NCBI RefSeq assembly: GCF_016925615.1
Contig: NZ_CP070499.1
Span: 5,208,001 to 5,272,000 of the forward strand
Length of the DNA stretch: 64,000 nucleotides
Source of the DNA: Natronosporangium hydrolyticum
GTDB taxonomy: Bacteria; Actinomycetota; Actinomycetes; Mycobacteriales; Micromonosporaceae
Direction of reading: 5' to 3'
Under the pieces are notes generated by a model that saw nothing but the letters and a program-made list of their open reading frames with translations, was not told the DNA's origin and made no database searches. Shown one piece after another: positions 14,910 to 23,239 of this stretch. The number at the start of each line of letters is the position of its first letter. Positions within the stretch are counted from its first letter, which is position 1. The translations under genes and the position numbers were made by a program.

Positions 14910-16508
14910 TCACCGCCGGCCGAACCGCAGCATCTCCCGCATCCGCCGGGCCACCAGCCACGCCACGACCGCCGTCGCCCGCAGCCAGGAGCGGACACCC
15001 CCAACCTCTACGGTGGACGGCGCCAGTCGGGGGGCCCGCCGCCCAACGTTGGCCGCCGCCGGGATGCCGGCCGCGAGCTCTGCCGCCGCCCACCCGGTCA
15101 GGTCGACCAGGCCGGCAGCCTCGGCCGTCGCATCCCGGCGACCGAACACCTCGCTGACCACCTCCACCAACGACTCATCCGGCTCCCGCACCCACCGCGA
15201 CCGGCTCACCGCGGCCGTCCGCCACAGCCGGGCGGGCGACCCGGCACCAGGGGTGTCCACCTGGACGAGGCCGACCTGATGGCGGTCGGCGACTGCGATC
15301 AACGACCGTAGTCCGTCCGGCTTGAGGCCGTAGGCGGCCGGGAGCTCCAGCAGGTACGGCGCCGGGAAGGCGGCCTCGGGCGGCTCGGTCACCAGTCGGA
15401 CCCGTGGCTCGCCGCGGTAGGTCGCCGCGAGCAGTTGCAGATCGAGAACCGGATCGACCAACACCCGCACCCGGCCGCGGTCGAGCCGTTGCCACGGACC
15501 CACCAGGTGTACCCGGACGTCGGACTCGGTGCCGCGCAGGACCGAGTCGACCGCCGCACGCACCTGCTCCAATGGCGCGTCGGTCGCCGGCACCACCACC
15601 TCCGCCAACGGCACCGACCAGCTGGTGCCGCCCACCTTGCGCCAGTGCCGGGGGTACGGAATCCGGTCGGCGAAGAACGGCTGGTTGTATCGGGACACCT
15701 GCGCACGGGCCCGCATCACCTGGGTACGCCCCAGATGCCAGCTGCGGGCAGCCGGCTCGGGTACGAAGACCGCCCCAGCCTGGGCGAGCCGGTAGCCGAA
15801 CTCGGTGTCCTCACCCAGCCGCAGCTCTACGTCGAACCCGCCAGCCGCGTCGTACAGCTCCCGGCGCAGCGCCGCGGTCGCGCCGACGTGGATCCGGAAC
15901 GCGAGATGGTCGGCGCTTCGGAGCTGGTCGGTCTGCGCGATGTACCGTTCGACGTAGGTGTGCGGCTCGCCCTCGTCGCCGCCGAACAGCTCCCCGGCAG
16001 CCGCCCGTTCCCAGGCGGCCACCACGGCACCCGGCTCCGGCCAGGACCCGCCGGCCGCCGGCTCGACGAACCGCTTATACCCCAACGTCACCGCGTACGG
16101 CAGCAGATGGTGCCACCGCGCCTGCGCTGCGACATGGTCCGGGAAGGCCACCATGTCGGCGTCGAGCCAGTGCAGGATTTCGCCGGAGCTGCGCGCCGCC
16201 CCCTGCGCCAGCGCGTAGGCCCGCCCCCAACCGGCCGTGGAGTCCGCCAGCCGGATCAGCCTCGTCCGGTCCGGCCGGAGCGGCGGCAACACCAGCGCCG
16301 GCTCCGAGCCGTCGTCGACCACCACGACCTCGAGCAACTCCGCTGGGTAGGTCTGCCGGCTGAGCGCCGCCAACGTCAGATCGAGCGTCTGTTGGCATTG
16401 AAAGGCGGGCACAATGACGCTCACCGTGAGGGTGGGCCGCCACCCCGCCAGCTGCGGCACCGGCACCCGCGACCAGTCGTTGCGCACCACCCGGGGAGTT
16501 CGGGTCAC
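14910..16508 (-). CDS. Family 2 glycosyltransferase with C-terminal extension
   Basis: This 532-residue protein starts with GTG at 16508. Its GT-A domain (about 28-290) shows LTVSVIVPAFQCQQTLDLTL, VVVDDGSEP, DxD-type HWLDADMVAFP and acceptor motif LRLGEDTEFGYRL. About 200 further residues look like a second, degenerate Rossmann-like or GT-like domain (VPLAEVVVPATDAPLEQV onward). A C-terminal amphipathic or short hydrophobic stretch (VVAWLVARRMREMLRF) may touch the membrane. It converges with the other GT2 gene; substrate unknown. Confidence 0.85.
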   Translation of the reverse strand: MTRTPRVVRNDWSRVPVPQLAGWRPTLTVSVIVPAFQCQQTLDLTLAALSRQTYPAELLEVVVVDDGSEPALVLPPLRPDRTRLIRLADSTAGWGRAYALAQGAARSSGEILHWLDADMVAFPDHVAAQARWHHLLPYAVTLGYKRFVEPAAGGSWPEPGAVVAAWERAAAGELFGGDEGEPHTYVERYIAQTDQLRSADHLAFRIHVGATAALRRELYDAAGGFDVELRLGEDTEFGYRLAQAGAVFVPEPAARSWHLGRTQVMRARAQVSRYNQPFFADRIPYPRHWRKVGGTSWSVPLAEVVVPATDAPLEQVRAAVDSVLRGTESDVRVHLVGPWQRLDRGRVRVLVDPVLDLQLLAATYRGEPRVRLVTEPPEAAFPAPYLLELPAAYGLKPDGLRSLIAVADRHQVGLVQVDTPGAGSPARLWRTAAVSRSRWVREPDESLVEVVSEVFGRRDATAEAAGLVDLTGWAAAELAAGIPAAANVGRRAPRLAPSTVEVGGVRSWLRATAVVAWLVARRMREMLRFGRR

Positions 16509-16553
16509 GGGCGCAGCCTACCCGGATGCCGGTGCCTCGACCGTGCTGGTGAG

Positions 16554-16642
16554 CGGAGGGTGTGGGATTCGAACCCACGGAGACGCGCAAACGCCTCAGC
16601 GGTTTTCAAGACCGCCGCCATCGGCCACTAGGCGAACCCTCC
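16554..16642 (-). tRNA. tRNA-Ser (anticodon TGA)
   Basis: The reverse complement folds as an 89-nt class II tRNA. Acceptor GGAGGGT pairs near the 3' end with ACCCTCC, the anticodon stem-loop is CGGTCTTGAAAACCG with anticodon TGA, the long variable arm is typical of Ser tRNAs, and the T-arm is GTGGGTTCGAATCCCAC. CCA is not encoded. Confidence 0.95.
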
Positions 16643-16785
16643 AGAAACTGCCGCGACTCGCACCGCGACGGCACGCCGCCGTGCTCATGCTAACGCGACG
16701 GTGCACCGGGCTGGTGGGCACCGGCCCGGTGGGCGCCGGCCCGCACCGCCACCAGCGCGAGCGGCCGACACGTACGCTACCGGGC

Positions 16786-17631
16786 ATGACCAGTGGTGAG
16801 ACCGGGGCCGCTGCCGCGGCACCAGCGTCCGGGGCCGCCGCGTCGACCGCGCCGGCGCCCTCCCGCCGGGTGCTGGGCACCGAAGTCCTGCTGGTGCTCG
16901 GGGTGTCGATCGGCGCGTCCGCGATCTTCGCCACCTACCGGATCGTGGAACGGCTCAGCCGGCCGGAGGCGCTGTCGCAGCAGACCGCGGCGCTCAACGT
17001 CTCCCGACTACCCGACCGGCCCTGGTTCGACCTGGTCGACCAGCTGCTCCGGATCAGTCTGGCGCTGGTGCCGGTGCTGCTCGCGGTGTATCTGCTCAGC
17101 CGCTACCCGGGCGACGGCCGGCGGCTGATCGGCCTGGACTGGCGCCGCCCCCGCTTCGATCTCGGCAGCGGCGCGCTGCTGGCGATGGTGATCGGAATCC
17201 CGGGCCTGGCGCTCTACGTCGCCGCGCTGCACCTGGGCATCGGAGTACGGATCGCGCCGGCGGCGTTGAGCGCGGTGTGGTGGGCGGTGCCGGTGCTGAT
17301 CCTGGCAGCACTCCAGAACGCGCTGCTGGAAGAGGTGATCGGGGTCGGGTATCTGCTGACTCGCCTGCGGGAGCTCGGCTGGCACGCCGCCGCGGCGGTC
17401 GGCGCCCACGCGCTGCTGCGCGGCTCCTACCACCTCTATCAGGGCTTCGGCGGGTTCATCGGCAACGCGATCATGGGCGTCATCTTCGCGCTCTTCTACC
17501 TGCGGTACCGGCGGGTGATGCCGCTGGTGATCGCCCACACGATCCTCGACGTGGTCGCCTTCGTCGGCTACGGGCTCTACTCGGACGAGCTGGACAGCCT
17601 ACTCGGCCGCATCCTGGGGGCGCTGGGCTGA
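16786..17631 (+). CDS. CPBP-family intramembrane metalloprotease (Abi/CAAX type)
   Basis: This 281-residue membrane protein has about seven helices. Family motifs are the paired Glu182-Glu183 in LLEEVIGVGYL, the RGSYHLYQGFGG segment (Arg212 to His216) and His251 in IAHTILDVVAF, which together form the predicted metal site. The first about 30 residues are Ala/Pro/Ser-rich. ATG 16786 is used because upstream codons in frame run into tRNA sequence. Known relatives process prenylated proteins, bacteriocins or membrane signalling proteins; the substrate here is unknown. Confidence 0.85.
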   Translation: MTSGETGAAAAAPASGAAASTAPAPSRRVLGTEVLLVLGVSIGASAIFATYRIVERLSRPEALSQQTAALNVSRLPDRPWFDLVDQLLRISLALVPVLLAVYLLSRYPGDGRRLIGLDWRRPRFDLGSGALLAMVIGIPGLALYVAALHLGIGVRIAPAALSAVWWAVPVLILAALQNALLEEVIGVGYLLTRLRELGWHAAAAVGAHALLRGSYHLYQGFGGFIGNAIMGVIFALFYLRYRRVMPLVIAHTILDVVAFVGYGLYSDELDSLLGRILGALG

Positions 17632-17690
17632 ACCGGAAGATTTACGAGGCGCCGGCCGCGCTGGCCGGACCCAGGTGTCGATCCCTAAGT

Positions 17691-17729
17691 CACATCCTCA
17701 GCGTTGTGGCCCACAACGCTGAGGATGTG
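17691..17729. terminator. Perfect 19-bp inverted repeat, bidirectional terminator
   Basis: Bases 17691-17709 are exactly complementary to 17711-17729 around a single central base. It lies between the stop codons of two convergent genes (17631 and 17781). The position and perfect stem favour a bidirectional terminator, though no T-run follows on either side. Confidence 0.75.
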
Positions 17730-17780
17730 CGCCGGTAACCGGTAGTCCGGATCGGCCGGTCCGGCGGATCCAGTCGGCGG

Positions 17781-18743
17781 TCAACGGTCAGCGACCGCGG
17801 CGCCGGCGACCGGCCGGAAATGTCGGATCGCGCGATGCGCCAGCAGGGTCAGCTGCTCACTGTGGTCACCCGCGGCGAGCATCACCCGGAGGGCGGCGGC
17901 AGCAGGGGTACGGCGCAGCCCGAGCCGGCTGACCGCGAACCGGGCCAACCCCTGCTGCCCGGCGGCGCCCGCGATGCCGCCGAAACCGAGCAGCGAGAAC
18001 GGCTCACCGGTGGCGGCCGGATCGAGGTCGAGCAGCTCGATCAGGTCGTCGGCGCGGGCCGGGTCAGTCGGGTCCTGCCGGTACGCGGCGGCCACCCGGA
18101 GGATCACCGTGGCCCACACCCAGGCGGTCGCCGGCAACAACAGCGGGGCGGTGAACGGGCCACCGGCGGCGCCGAGCGCAAGCGCCCTGCCACCGCGGAC
18201 GGCCTCCTGGGTGGCCAGCCGCGCCACGCCGTAGTCCGGTGCGGCCGGGTACCGGTCCCGCAGCCACGTTGCCCAGGCCGCCGCCCGCGGGCCCAACTCG
18301 GCGACCGCGAGCTCCGCCAGCCGGCGCGGCGGCTGATCCAGCTGCTGCAACGCCTGCCATGCGGCGTCGGCCCAGACCCCCGGCGCGACGGTACCCGCCA
18401 GGGCATCCGGGGTGTCGACCCCACGGGCGCGGTCGCCGCCGACCGGCTGCGACGCTACGGCGGCTGGCGGTTCAGCCGCGGACGGCTCAGCCTGGGCCTG
18501 CTCAGCCTGGGCCGGAGCCTTCTTAGCCGGCCCGGTCGACTTGGCTGCCTTGGCGGACTTGGTAGCACCGGTCGACTTGGCGGACCCCGTCGACTTCGTG
18601 GTCTTCGTGGCCTTGGCGGCCTTCGTGGCCTTGGCGGAGGTGGACTTGGCGGAGGTGGACTTGGCAGCCTTCTTCGCCGGTGGCGCCGGGTCAGCGGCGG
18701 CGTCCCGGGCCGGGGTGCTCTCGTCAGCCTTTTCGTCAGCCAT
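17781..18743 (-). CDS. Protein with histone-H1-like Lys/Ala/Thr tail and a hydrophobic helical domain
   Basis: Of 320 residues, about 25-75 are a low-complexity run of SAK/TAK/TKS repeats (PAKKAAKSTSAKSTSAKATK) like eukaryotic H1 tails and mycobacterial HupB. An acidic/Pro linker follows, then a helical domain from about 110 with a hydrophobic Gly/Ala stretch (LALGAAGGPFTAPLLLPATA) that may insert in membrane. The latter faintly resembles EcsC-type domains. A basic tail joined to a possible membrane domain could tether nucleic acid or polyphosphate to the membrane; this is inference. There is no clear operon partner. Confidence 0.75.
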   Translation of the reverse strand: MADEKADESTPARDAAADPAPPAKKAAKSTSAKSTSAKATKAAKATKTTKSTGSAKSTGATKSAKAAKSTGPAKKAPAQAEQAQAEPSAAEPPAAVASQPVGGDRARGVDTPDALAGTVAPGVWADAAWQALQQLDQPPRRLAELAVAELGPRAAAWATWLRDRYPAAPDYGVARLATQEAVRGGRALALGAAGGPFTAPLLLPATAWVWATVILRVAAAYRQDPTDPARADDLIELLDLDPAATGEPFSLLGFGGIAGAAGQQGLARFAVSRLGLRRTPAAAALRVMLAAGDHSEQLTLLAHRAIRHFRPVAGAAVADR

Positions 18744-18868
18744 GTTGTCGCAGCCTAACCGGTCTCGGCCCGAGCTGCCGCTCGCAACGCGGCATGGACG
18801 TCCCTTTGCTCCCGGCCGCTGCCGCCCTGTATCCTCGTTGCGCGTGCCTCGCCAAGCGAGGTGCCGGT

Positions 18869-18957
18869 GGAGGCTTCGCCTAGTCTGGTCTATGGCGCCG
18901 CACTGCTAATGCGGTTTGGGTTAGCGCCCATCCGGGGTTCAAATCCCCGAGCCTCCG
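18869..18957 (+). tRNA. tRNA-Ser (anticodon GCT)
   Basis: This 89-nt class II tRNA has acceptor GGAGGCT pairing with AGCCTCC, anticodon stem CCGCA/TGCGG with loop CTGCTAA (anticodon GCT), a long variable arm, and T-arm CGGGGTTCAAATCCCCG. CCA is not encoded. It is the second serine tRNA within 2.3 kb of the one at 16554, on the opposite strand. Confidence 0.95.
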
Positions 18958-19353
18958 CTCACATTCGCCGCCGCCGCCCGGCTTGTCGCCGGAGGCGGTC
19001 GGTGCTCTGCTCACCGGCCGGGCTCCAATGGCTAATTCGAGAAGGCGCCGGTCCTCCCTGCGGCCGGCCGGCTCTCGCCGGGATCGCGTCCGACGGAAGT
19101 CGGTACCAGGTCACGGCCTTTTCAGCAGACCCCCTTGCGCCCGGCTGTCAACACCGTCGGCCGCTTGGTCGGTTGAGTGGTGATCCACTACGGCGACAAA
19201 CCAGGTTCATACCGGCAAACCAGGCGCCACTCGACCCACCAAGTCGGGTGAGACGATCTGCCCGCCGATCTCGCAACCGACTGCCCGGCCGATGGCGTAT
19301 GCGTAAGCAAGCAAACGCTCCCTCTAGCACCACCTGAGCTGTGGCCATGTCTG
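18958..19353. other. Non-coding stretch downstream of tRNA-Ser
   Basis: About 400 bp follow the tRNA without a reading frame of convincing codon bias. GC content dips toward 19160-19350. Such tRNA-proximal gaps can be remnants of integrative elements, but no integrase fragment or repeat of the tRNA 3' end was seen within the window. Confidence 0.4.
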
Positions 19354-19626
19354 ATGATCAATCGACCTGATTTGGCCAGCGCAGTCCGGCCGGTCCGCGC
19401 CACCCTGCCGGGGCGAGCCGTCCGGGGCGGTAGGGCGCCGGCTGGGATTCAGTGGAACGATTTCGCCTCGGTGGCCACCGTCGTGGTCGTCACCGACCGG
19501 ACCGGCGCGGCGTCGCCCGGCGAGGCGTTTTCGTTCCTGGTCACCTTCGCCGCGCCGGCGGCGGGCTTCGAGACCGCGCTCAGCGGGCTGCACGCCAGCC
19601 TCGAACTCAGCGACGCCGCCCCCTGA
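19354..19626 (+). CDS. Small hypothetical protein
   Basis: This frame would encode 90 residues. The second half (FASVATVVVVTDRTGAASPG, then FSFLVTFAAPAAGFE) reads like a genuine folded beta-alpha segment with normal high-GC codon use, while the first about 30 residues do not. No Shine-Dalgarno is obvious. It could be a truncated C-terminal remnant of a larger gene lost upstream, next to a tRNA. No family is recognised. Confidence 0.3.
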   Translation: MINRPDLASAVRPVRATLPGRAVRGGRAPAGIQWNDFASVATVVVVTDRTGAASPGEAFSFLVTFAAPAAGFETALSGLHASLELSDAAP

Positions 19627-19678
19627 ACGGAGGTCCCGCCGCCACTGAGGTCGGCGGGGCGGTCCAGCCGCGGTTTGG

Positions 19679-20551
19679 TCAAGCCTGCGTCCCCGGCCCG
19701 GCCGGCGTTTCGGGGCGGGCGGCCAACGATAGCTCATCAACGATCCGCCACAGCGGGCGAAGATCCGCGTCCCGCCCCCGCTCCCGCAGGTGGGCCTCGC
19801 CGCAGGTCACTGCCTGCCGCACACCCGCCCGCAACTCCCGGTCCGCGGTGTCTGCCGGTTGCGGCGGTAACGCCACCGACACCGTCAGCACCTGGCGCCG
19901 CTTGTCGTAGGAACTCACCTCGGCCCCCTCGGCCCCAGACTCGCACCCCACCCCCGTGACCAGGAAGGACACCCGCAGGGCCACCGGTGATACCCGGCGG
20001 CGGCGACGGGCCGCGGTCACCTGAGCGACCAGCCGCCGGTACGCGTGATCCCACTCCACCGACGCGTCCTCACCCAGATCCATTGTCACCGAAACGTCAT
20101 GGATCGACCGCCGCGCCCGCTGCCGGGACTCCCGCCAGGTCCGAACCGGGTGCCGCAGCGCCAGCGCCGCGAAGACGGCACCGAATGCGGCCAGCGGCAC
20201 CGGCGGTGCCAGAATCCGCCAGTCGTCATCGGTGTAGCCGTCCGGAGTGGTCACCGTACCCGCGTCGGGGTCGACGTAGACGGTGAGCGCGTCACCCGGT
20301 TCCCAGAGCCGGGCACCCACCGGACCCGCCAGGCGCTGACGCCGCGGTTCGTCATCGAGGTGGTACTCGACCACCATCCGGTTCGGCGTACCTCGCGTGC
20401 GGATCACCTCGGTGACGGTGGCGGCGACCGCCTCTCCGCTGGCCACCCGATCCGCGGCCCGGGCAGCCAGGAACTGGTGATAACCGATGCCGGCGCCGAC
20501 CAGCGCCAGCCCCAACACCAGGAACCCGATCCAGCTCGTCACCAGACGCAT
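19679..20551 (-). CDS. DUF3592-like membrane protein
   Basis: This 290-residue protein has an N-terminal helix (SWIGFLVLGLALVGAGIGYH), a beta-rich extracytoplasmic segment with the DUF3592-like pattern EAVAATVTEVIRTRGTPN ... LWEPGDALTVYVDPDAGTV, and a second helix (PLAAFGAVFAALAL). A cytoplasmic C-terminal domain of about 150 residues ends in WRIVDELSLAARP. ATG 20551 is preferred over GTG 20557 for ribosome-site spacing. Function unknown; a second DUF3592-type protein occurs at 39102. Confidence 0.75.
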   Translation of the reverse strand: MRLVTSWIGFLVLGLALVGAGIGYHQFLAARAADRVASGEAVAATVTEVIRTRGTPNRMVVEYHLDDEPRRQRLAGPVGARLWEPGDALTVYVDPDAGTVTTPDGYTDDDWRILAPPVPLAAFGAVFAALALRHPVRTWRESRQRARRSIHDVSVTMDLGEDASVEWDHAYRRLVAQVTAARRRRRVSPVALRVSFLVTGVGCESGAEGAEVSSYDKRRQVLTVSVALPPQPADTADRELRAGVRQAVTCGEAHLRERGRDADLRPLWRIVDELSLAARPETPAGPGTQA

Positions 20552-20654
20552 GGGCACACCCTATGCACCTGGCCCACCGGCCAGCGCAGACAGGCTGACC
20601 GCGAAGCCGGGACGAGACTCCGATGTGAGCAGTTGAACGCCGCAGGCGGGTGGC

Positions 20655-21629
20655 TCAGCGCAGGGCGCGGGCCGCCTCGGTCGCCCAGTAGGTGAGGATG
20701 ATCTGCGCGCCCGCCCGGCGGATCGAGGTCAGCGTCTCGGCGACCACCCGTTCCCGGTCCAGCCACCCGTTGGCCGCAGCCGCCTCCACCATCGCGTACT
20801 CCCCAGAGACCTGATATGCCGCGACCGGCACCTGGACCGCGTCCCGGACCGCCGCGATCACGTCCAGGTAGGGCAGGGCCGGCTTGACCATCACGATGTC
20901 GGCGCCCTCGGCCACGTCCAACGCCACCTCGCGCAGCGCCTCCCGGCTGTTGGCGGGGTGCTGCTGGTAGGTCTGCCGGTCACCCTCCAGCGTCGACTCG
21001 ACCGCGTCCCGGAACGGGCCGTAGCAGGCCGAGGCGTACTTCGCCGCGTACGCCAGGATCGCCACCTGCTCGTGGCCGGCCGCGTCGAGTGCCCGGCGGA
21101 CCGCCTGCACCTGCCCGTCCATCATGCCGGAGAGGCCGAGCACATGCGCCCCGGCGGCCGCCTGCACCAACGCCATCTCGGAGTAGCGCACCAGCGTCGC
21201 GTCGTTGTCGACGGTGCCGTCGGCAGCCAGCACCCCGCAGTGACCGTGGTCGGTGAACTCGTCGAGGCACAGGTCGCTCATCACCACGGTCGAGTCGCCC
21301 ACCTCGGCGACCACGTCGCCGATCGCCACGTTGAGCACCCCCCGCGGGTCGGTGCCGGCGCTGCCCTCCGGGTCCCGCTGCTGCGGCACCCCGAAGAGCA
21401 TCAGCCCGCCGACCCCGGCCGCCACCGCCTCGGCCGCCGCCTTTCGCAGCGACTCCCGGGAGTGCTGCATCACCCCGGGCAGCGACGGGATCGGCCGGGG
21501 CTCGGGCAGCCCCTCCCGGACGAAGAGCGGCAGCACCAGCTCGGCCGGTGAGACCCGGTTCTCGGCCACCAGCCGGCGCATCGCTGCGGTGCCGCGCAAC
21601 CGCCTAGGACGTACTCCGGGGTAGCTCAT
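20655..21629 (-). CDS. hemB: Porphobilinogen synthase (delta-aminolevulinate dehydratase)
   Basis: This 324-residue enzyme condenses two 5-aminolevulinates to porphobilinogen in haem synthesis. The two active-site lysines are visible: Lys197 in [14 protein letters not shown] and the Schiff-base Lys249 in [12 protein letters not shown] zinc-site-like [11 protein letters not shown] (121-131) is kept. ATG 21629 follows GGAGGGC. It is the last gene of the rex-hemA-hemC-cobA/hemD-hemB operon, 18 nt after the fusion gene. Confidence 0.97.
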   Translation of the reverse strand: MSYPGVRPRRLRGTAAMRRLVAENRVSPAELVLPLFVREGLPEPRPIPSLPGVMQHSRESLRKAAAEAVAAGVGGLMLFGVPQQRDPEGSAGTDPRGVLNVAIGDVVAEVGDSTVVMSDLCLDEFTDHGHCGVLAADGTVDNDATLVRYSEMALVQAAAGAHVLGLSGMMDGQVQAVRRALDAAGHEQVAILAYAAKYASACYGPFRDAVESTLEGDRQTYQQHPANSREALREVALDVAEGADIVMVKPALPYLDVIAAVRDAVQVPVAAYQVSGEYAMVEAAAANGWLDRERVVAETLTSIRRAGAQIILTYWATEAARALR

Positions 21630-21647
21630 GGTTGCCCTCCGCAACAC

Positions 21648-23231
21648 TCAGCGGAACCGAAGCGCGGTCGGCCCCTGGACCTTGGAACCGCGCCGCTGCT
21701 TGGCGGGCATGGTGGCGAGCTTCTCCCGCAGCTCCACCGCGTACTCGGCCAGCGACTCCACCTGGTCGGCCACGGTCGAGTGCTCGGGCTGCACATCCAC
21801 CCGGAGCCCGAACTCGGTGGCGGTCTCGGCGGTCTTCGGCCCGATCGCCGCGACCACCGTCCGGGCGTGCGGCTTGCCTGCTATCCCGACCAGGTTCCGG
21901 ACCGTCGAGGAAGAGGTGAAGAGCACCGCGTCGAAGCCGCCCGACTTGATCGCGTCGCGGATCTCGGCCGGCGGCGGTGAGGCCCGCACCGTCCGGTACG
22001 CGGTGACGTCGTCGACCTCCCACCCCTTTTCGACCAGCCCGGCCGCCAGCGTCTCGGTGGCGATGTCGGCGCGGGGCAGCAGCACCCGGCCGACCGGGTC
22101 GAGCAGATCGTCGTAGGGGGCGAACTCGGACAGCAGCCCCTCGGTGGTCTGTTCGGCGCCCGGGGTCAGCTCCGGGTTGATCCCGAAGGCGCGGACCGCC
22201 TCCGCGGTGACCGGGCCGATGCAGGCGACCTTCACCCCGCCGAAGTGGCGGGCGTCGAGCCCATGCTCGCTGAACTTCTCCCACACCGCCTTGACCGCGT
22301 TGGCTGAGGTGAAGATGACCCAGGCGTAGCGGCCGTCGACCAACCCCTTGATCGCCCGTTCCATCTGCGCCGGGGTACGTGGCGGTTCCACCGCGATCGT
22401 GGGCACCTCGGTGGGGATGGCGCCGTACTGCCGCAGCCGGGAGCTCATCGCCCCGGCCTGCTCCTTGGTCCGCGGCACCAGCACCTTCCAGCCGTAGAGC
22501 GGCCGGCTCTCCCACCAGCTGAGCCGCTCCCGTTCGGTGACCCCGGCACCGACCGCGAGCACCACCCGGCCGCTGAACCCGAGCGCCGCCGCGACGAAGC
22601 TGTCCACGGTGGAGCTGGTGGTGTACTGGGTGTCGCCGGTACCGTCGCCGGTGACCGTCACCGGCGCCTCACCGTCCACCCCGGCCGCGAGCAGGCCGTC
22701 GCGTACCTGGGCGAGCTCGCCGGCGTCGACCGCGAGCGCGAGCGAACCACGGCCGGCGCGGGGCACCAGCGCCTCGTAGTCGAGAGTGGTGACATCATCG
22801 ACATCCACTGTGGTCCGTGCACCGGCCAGTGGCACCCCGGCGTAGCTGGCCACCCCGGCCGACTGGTCGATCCCGGGCACCACCTCGAAGCGGACGCCGC
22901 TGCGGGCGACCTCGGAGACCTCCTTCACCACCGACTCGCGGCTGAACGGGTCCCCGATCGCCAGGTACGCCACGTCGTGGCCGTCCTTGGCCGCCGCGAG
23001 CAACCCCTTCGCGAGCTCGCCCGGGTTGCTGTCGGCCTGGCTGAGCTCAACCTCGCTCCGGGTCTCGGCCCGGACCGCGGCGAGTAGCTGTTCTGAGGTA
23101 CCCCGCTCGTACCGGACATGGTCGGCGGCGCTCAACGCCTCGAGCGCGCGCCGAGACAACAGGCCAGGGTCGCCGGGCCCACCGCCGACGAAGGTGATCC
23201 GGCCTACGGGATTTCGGGTACGGGTCGTCAT
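21648..23231 (-). CDS. hemD: Fused uroporphyrinogen-III C-methyltransferase / uroporphyrinogen-III synthase
   Basis: This 527-residue fusion has an N-terminal tetrapyrrole methylase (ITFVGGGPGDPGLLSRRALE as SAM-binding P-loop-like start, YLAIGDPFSRES, VVPGIDQSAGVASYAGVPL). From about residue 255 comes a HemD domain (GWKVLVPRTKEQAGAMSSRL, WVIFTSANAVKAVWEKF, VLFTSSSTVRNLVG). It cyclises hydroxymethylbilane to uroporphyrinogen III and can methylate it toward sirohaem and corrinoids. The CobA-HemD fusion is usual in actinobacteria. It lies 8 nt downstream of hemC. Confidence 0.95.
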   Translation of the reverse strand: MTTRTRNPVGRITFVGGGPGDPGLLSRRALEALSAADHVRYERGTSEQLLAAVRAETRSEVELSQADSNPGELAKGLLAAAKDGHDVAYLAIGDPFSRESVVKEVSEVARSGVRFEVVPGIDQSAGVASYAGVPLAGARTTVDVDDVTTLDYEALVPRAGRGSLALAVDAGELAQVRDGLLAAGVDGEAPVTVTGDGTGDTQYTTSSTVDSFVAAALGFSGRVVLAVGAGVTERERLSWWESRPLYGWKVLVPRTKEQAGAMSSRLRQYGAIPTEVPTIAVEPPRTPAQMERAIKGLVDGRYAWVIFTSANAVKAVWEKFSEHGLDARHFGGVKVACIGPVTAEAVRAFGINPELTPGAEQTTEGLLSEFAPYDDLLDPVGRVLLPRADIATETLAAGLVEKGWEVDDVTAYRTVRASPPPAEIRDAIKSGGFDAVLFTSSSTVRNLVGIAGKPHARTVVAAIGPKTAETATEFGLRVDVQPEHSTVADQVESLAEYAVELREKLATMPAKQRRGSKVQGPTALRFR

Positions 23232-23239
23232 CGTTGCTC

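Noticed and set aside
14178-15311. Long plus-strand frame over the two glycosyltransferase genes.
   Set aside because: Pro/Arg-rich shadow without family motifs, crossing the end of one gene and the antisense of another.
18861-19337. Frame running through tRNA-Ser and downstream DNA.
   Set aside because: Starts inside the tRNA and has no coding bias; typical of readings across tRNA genes.
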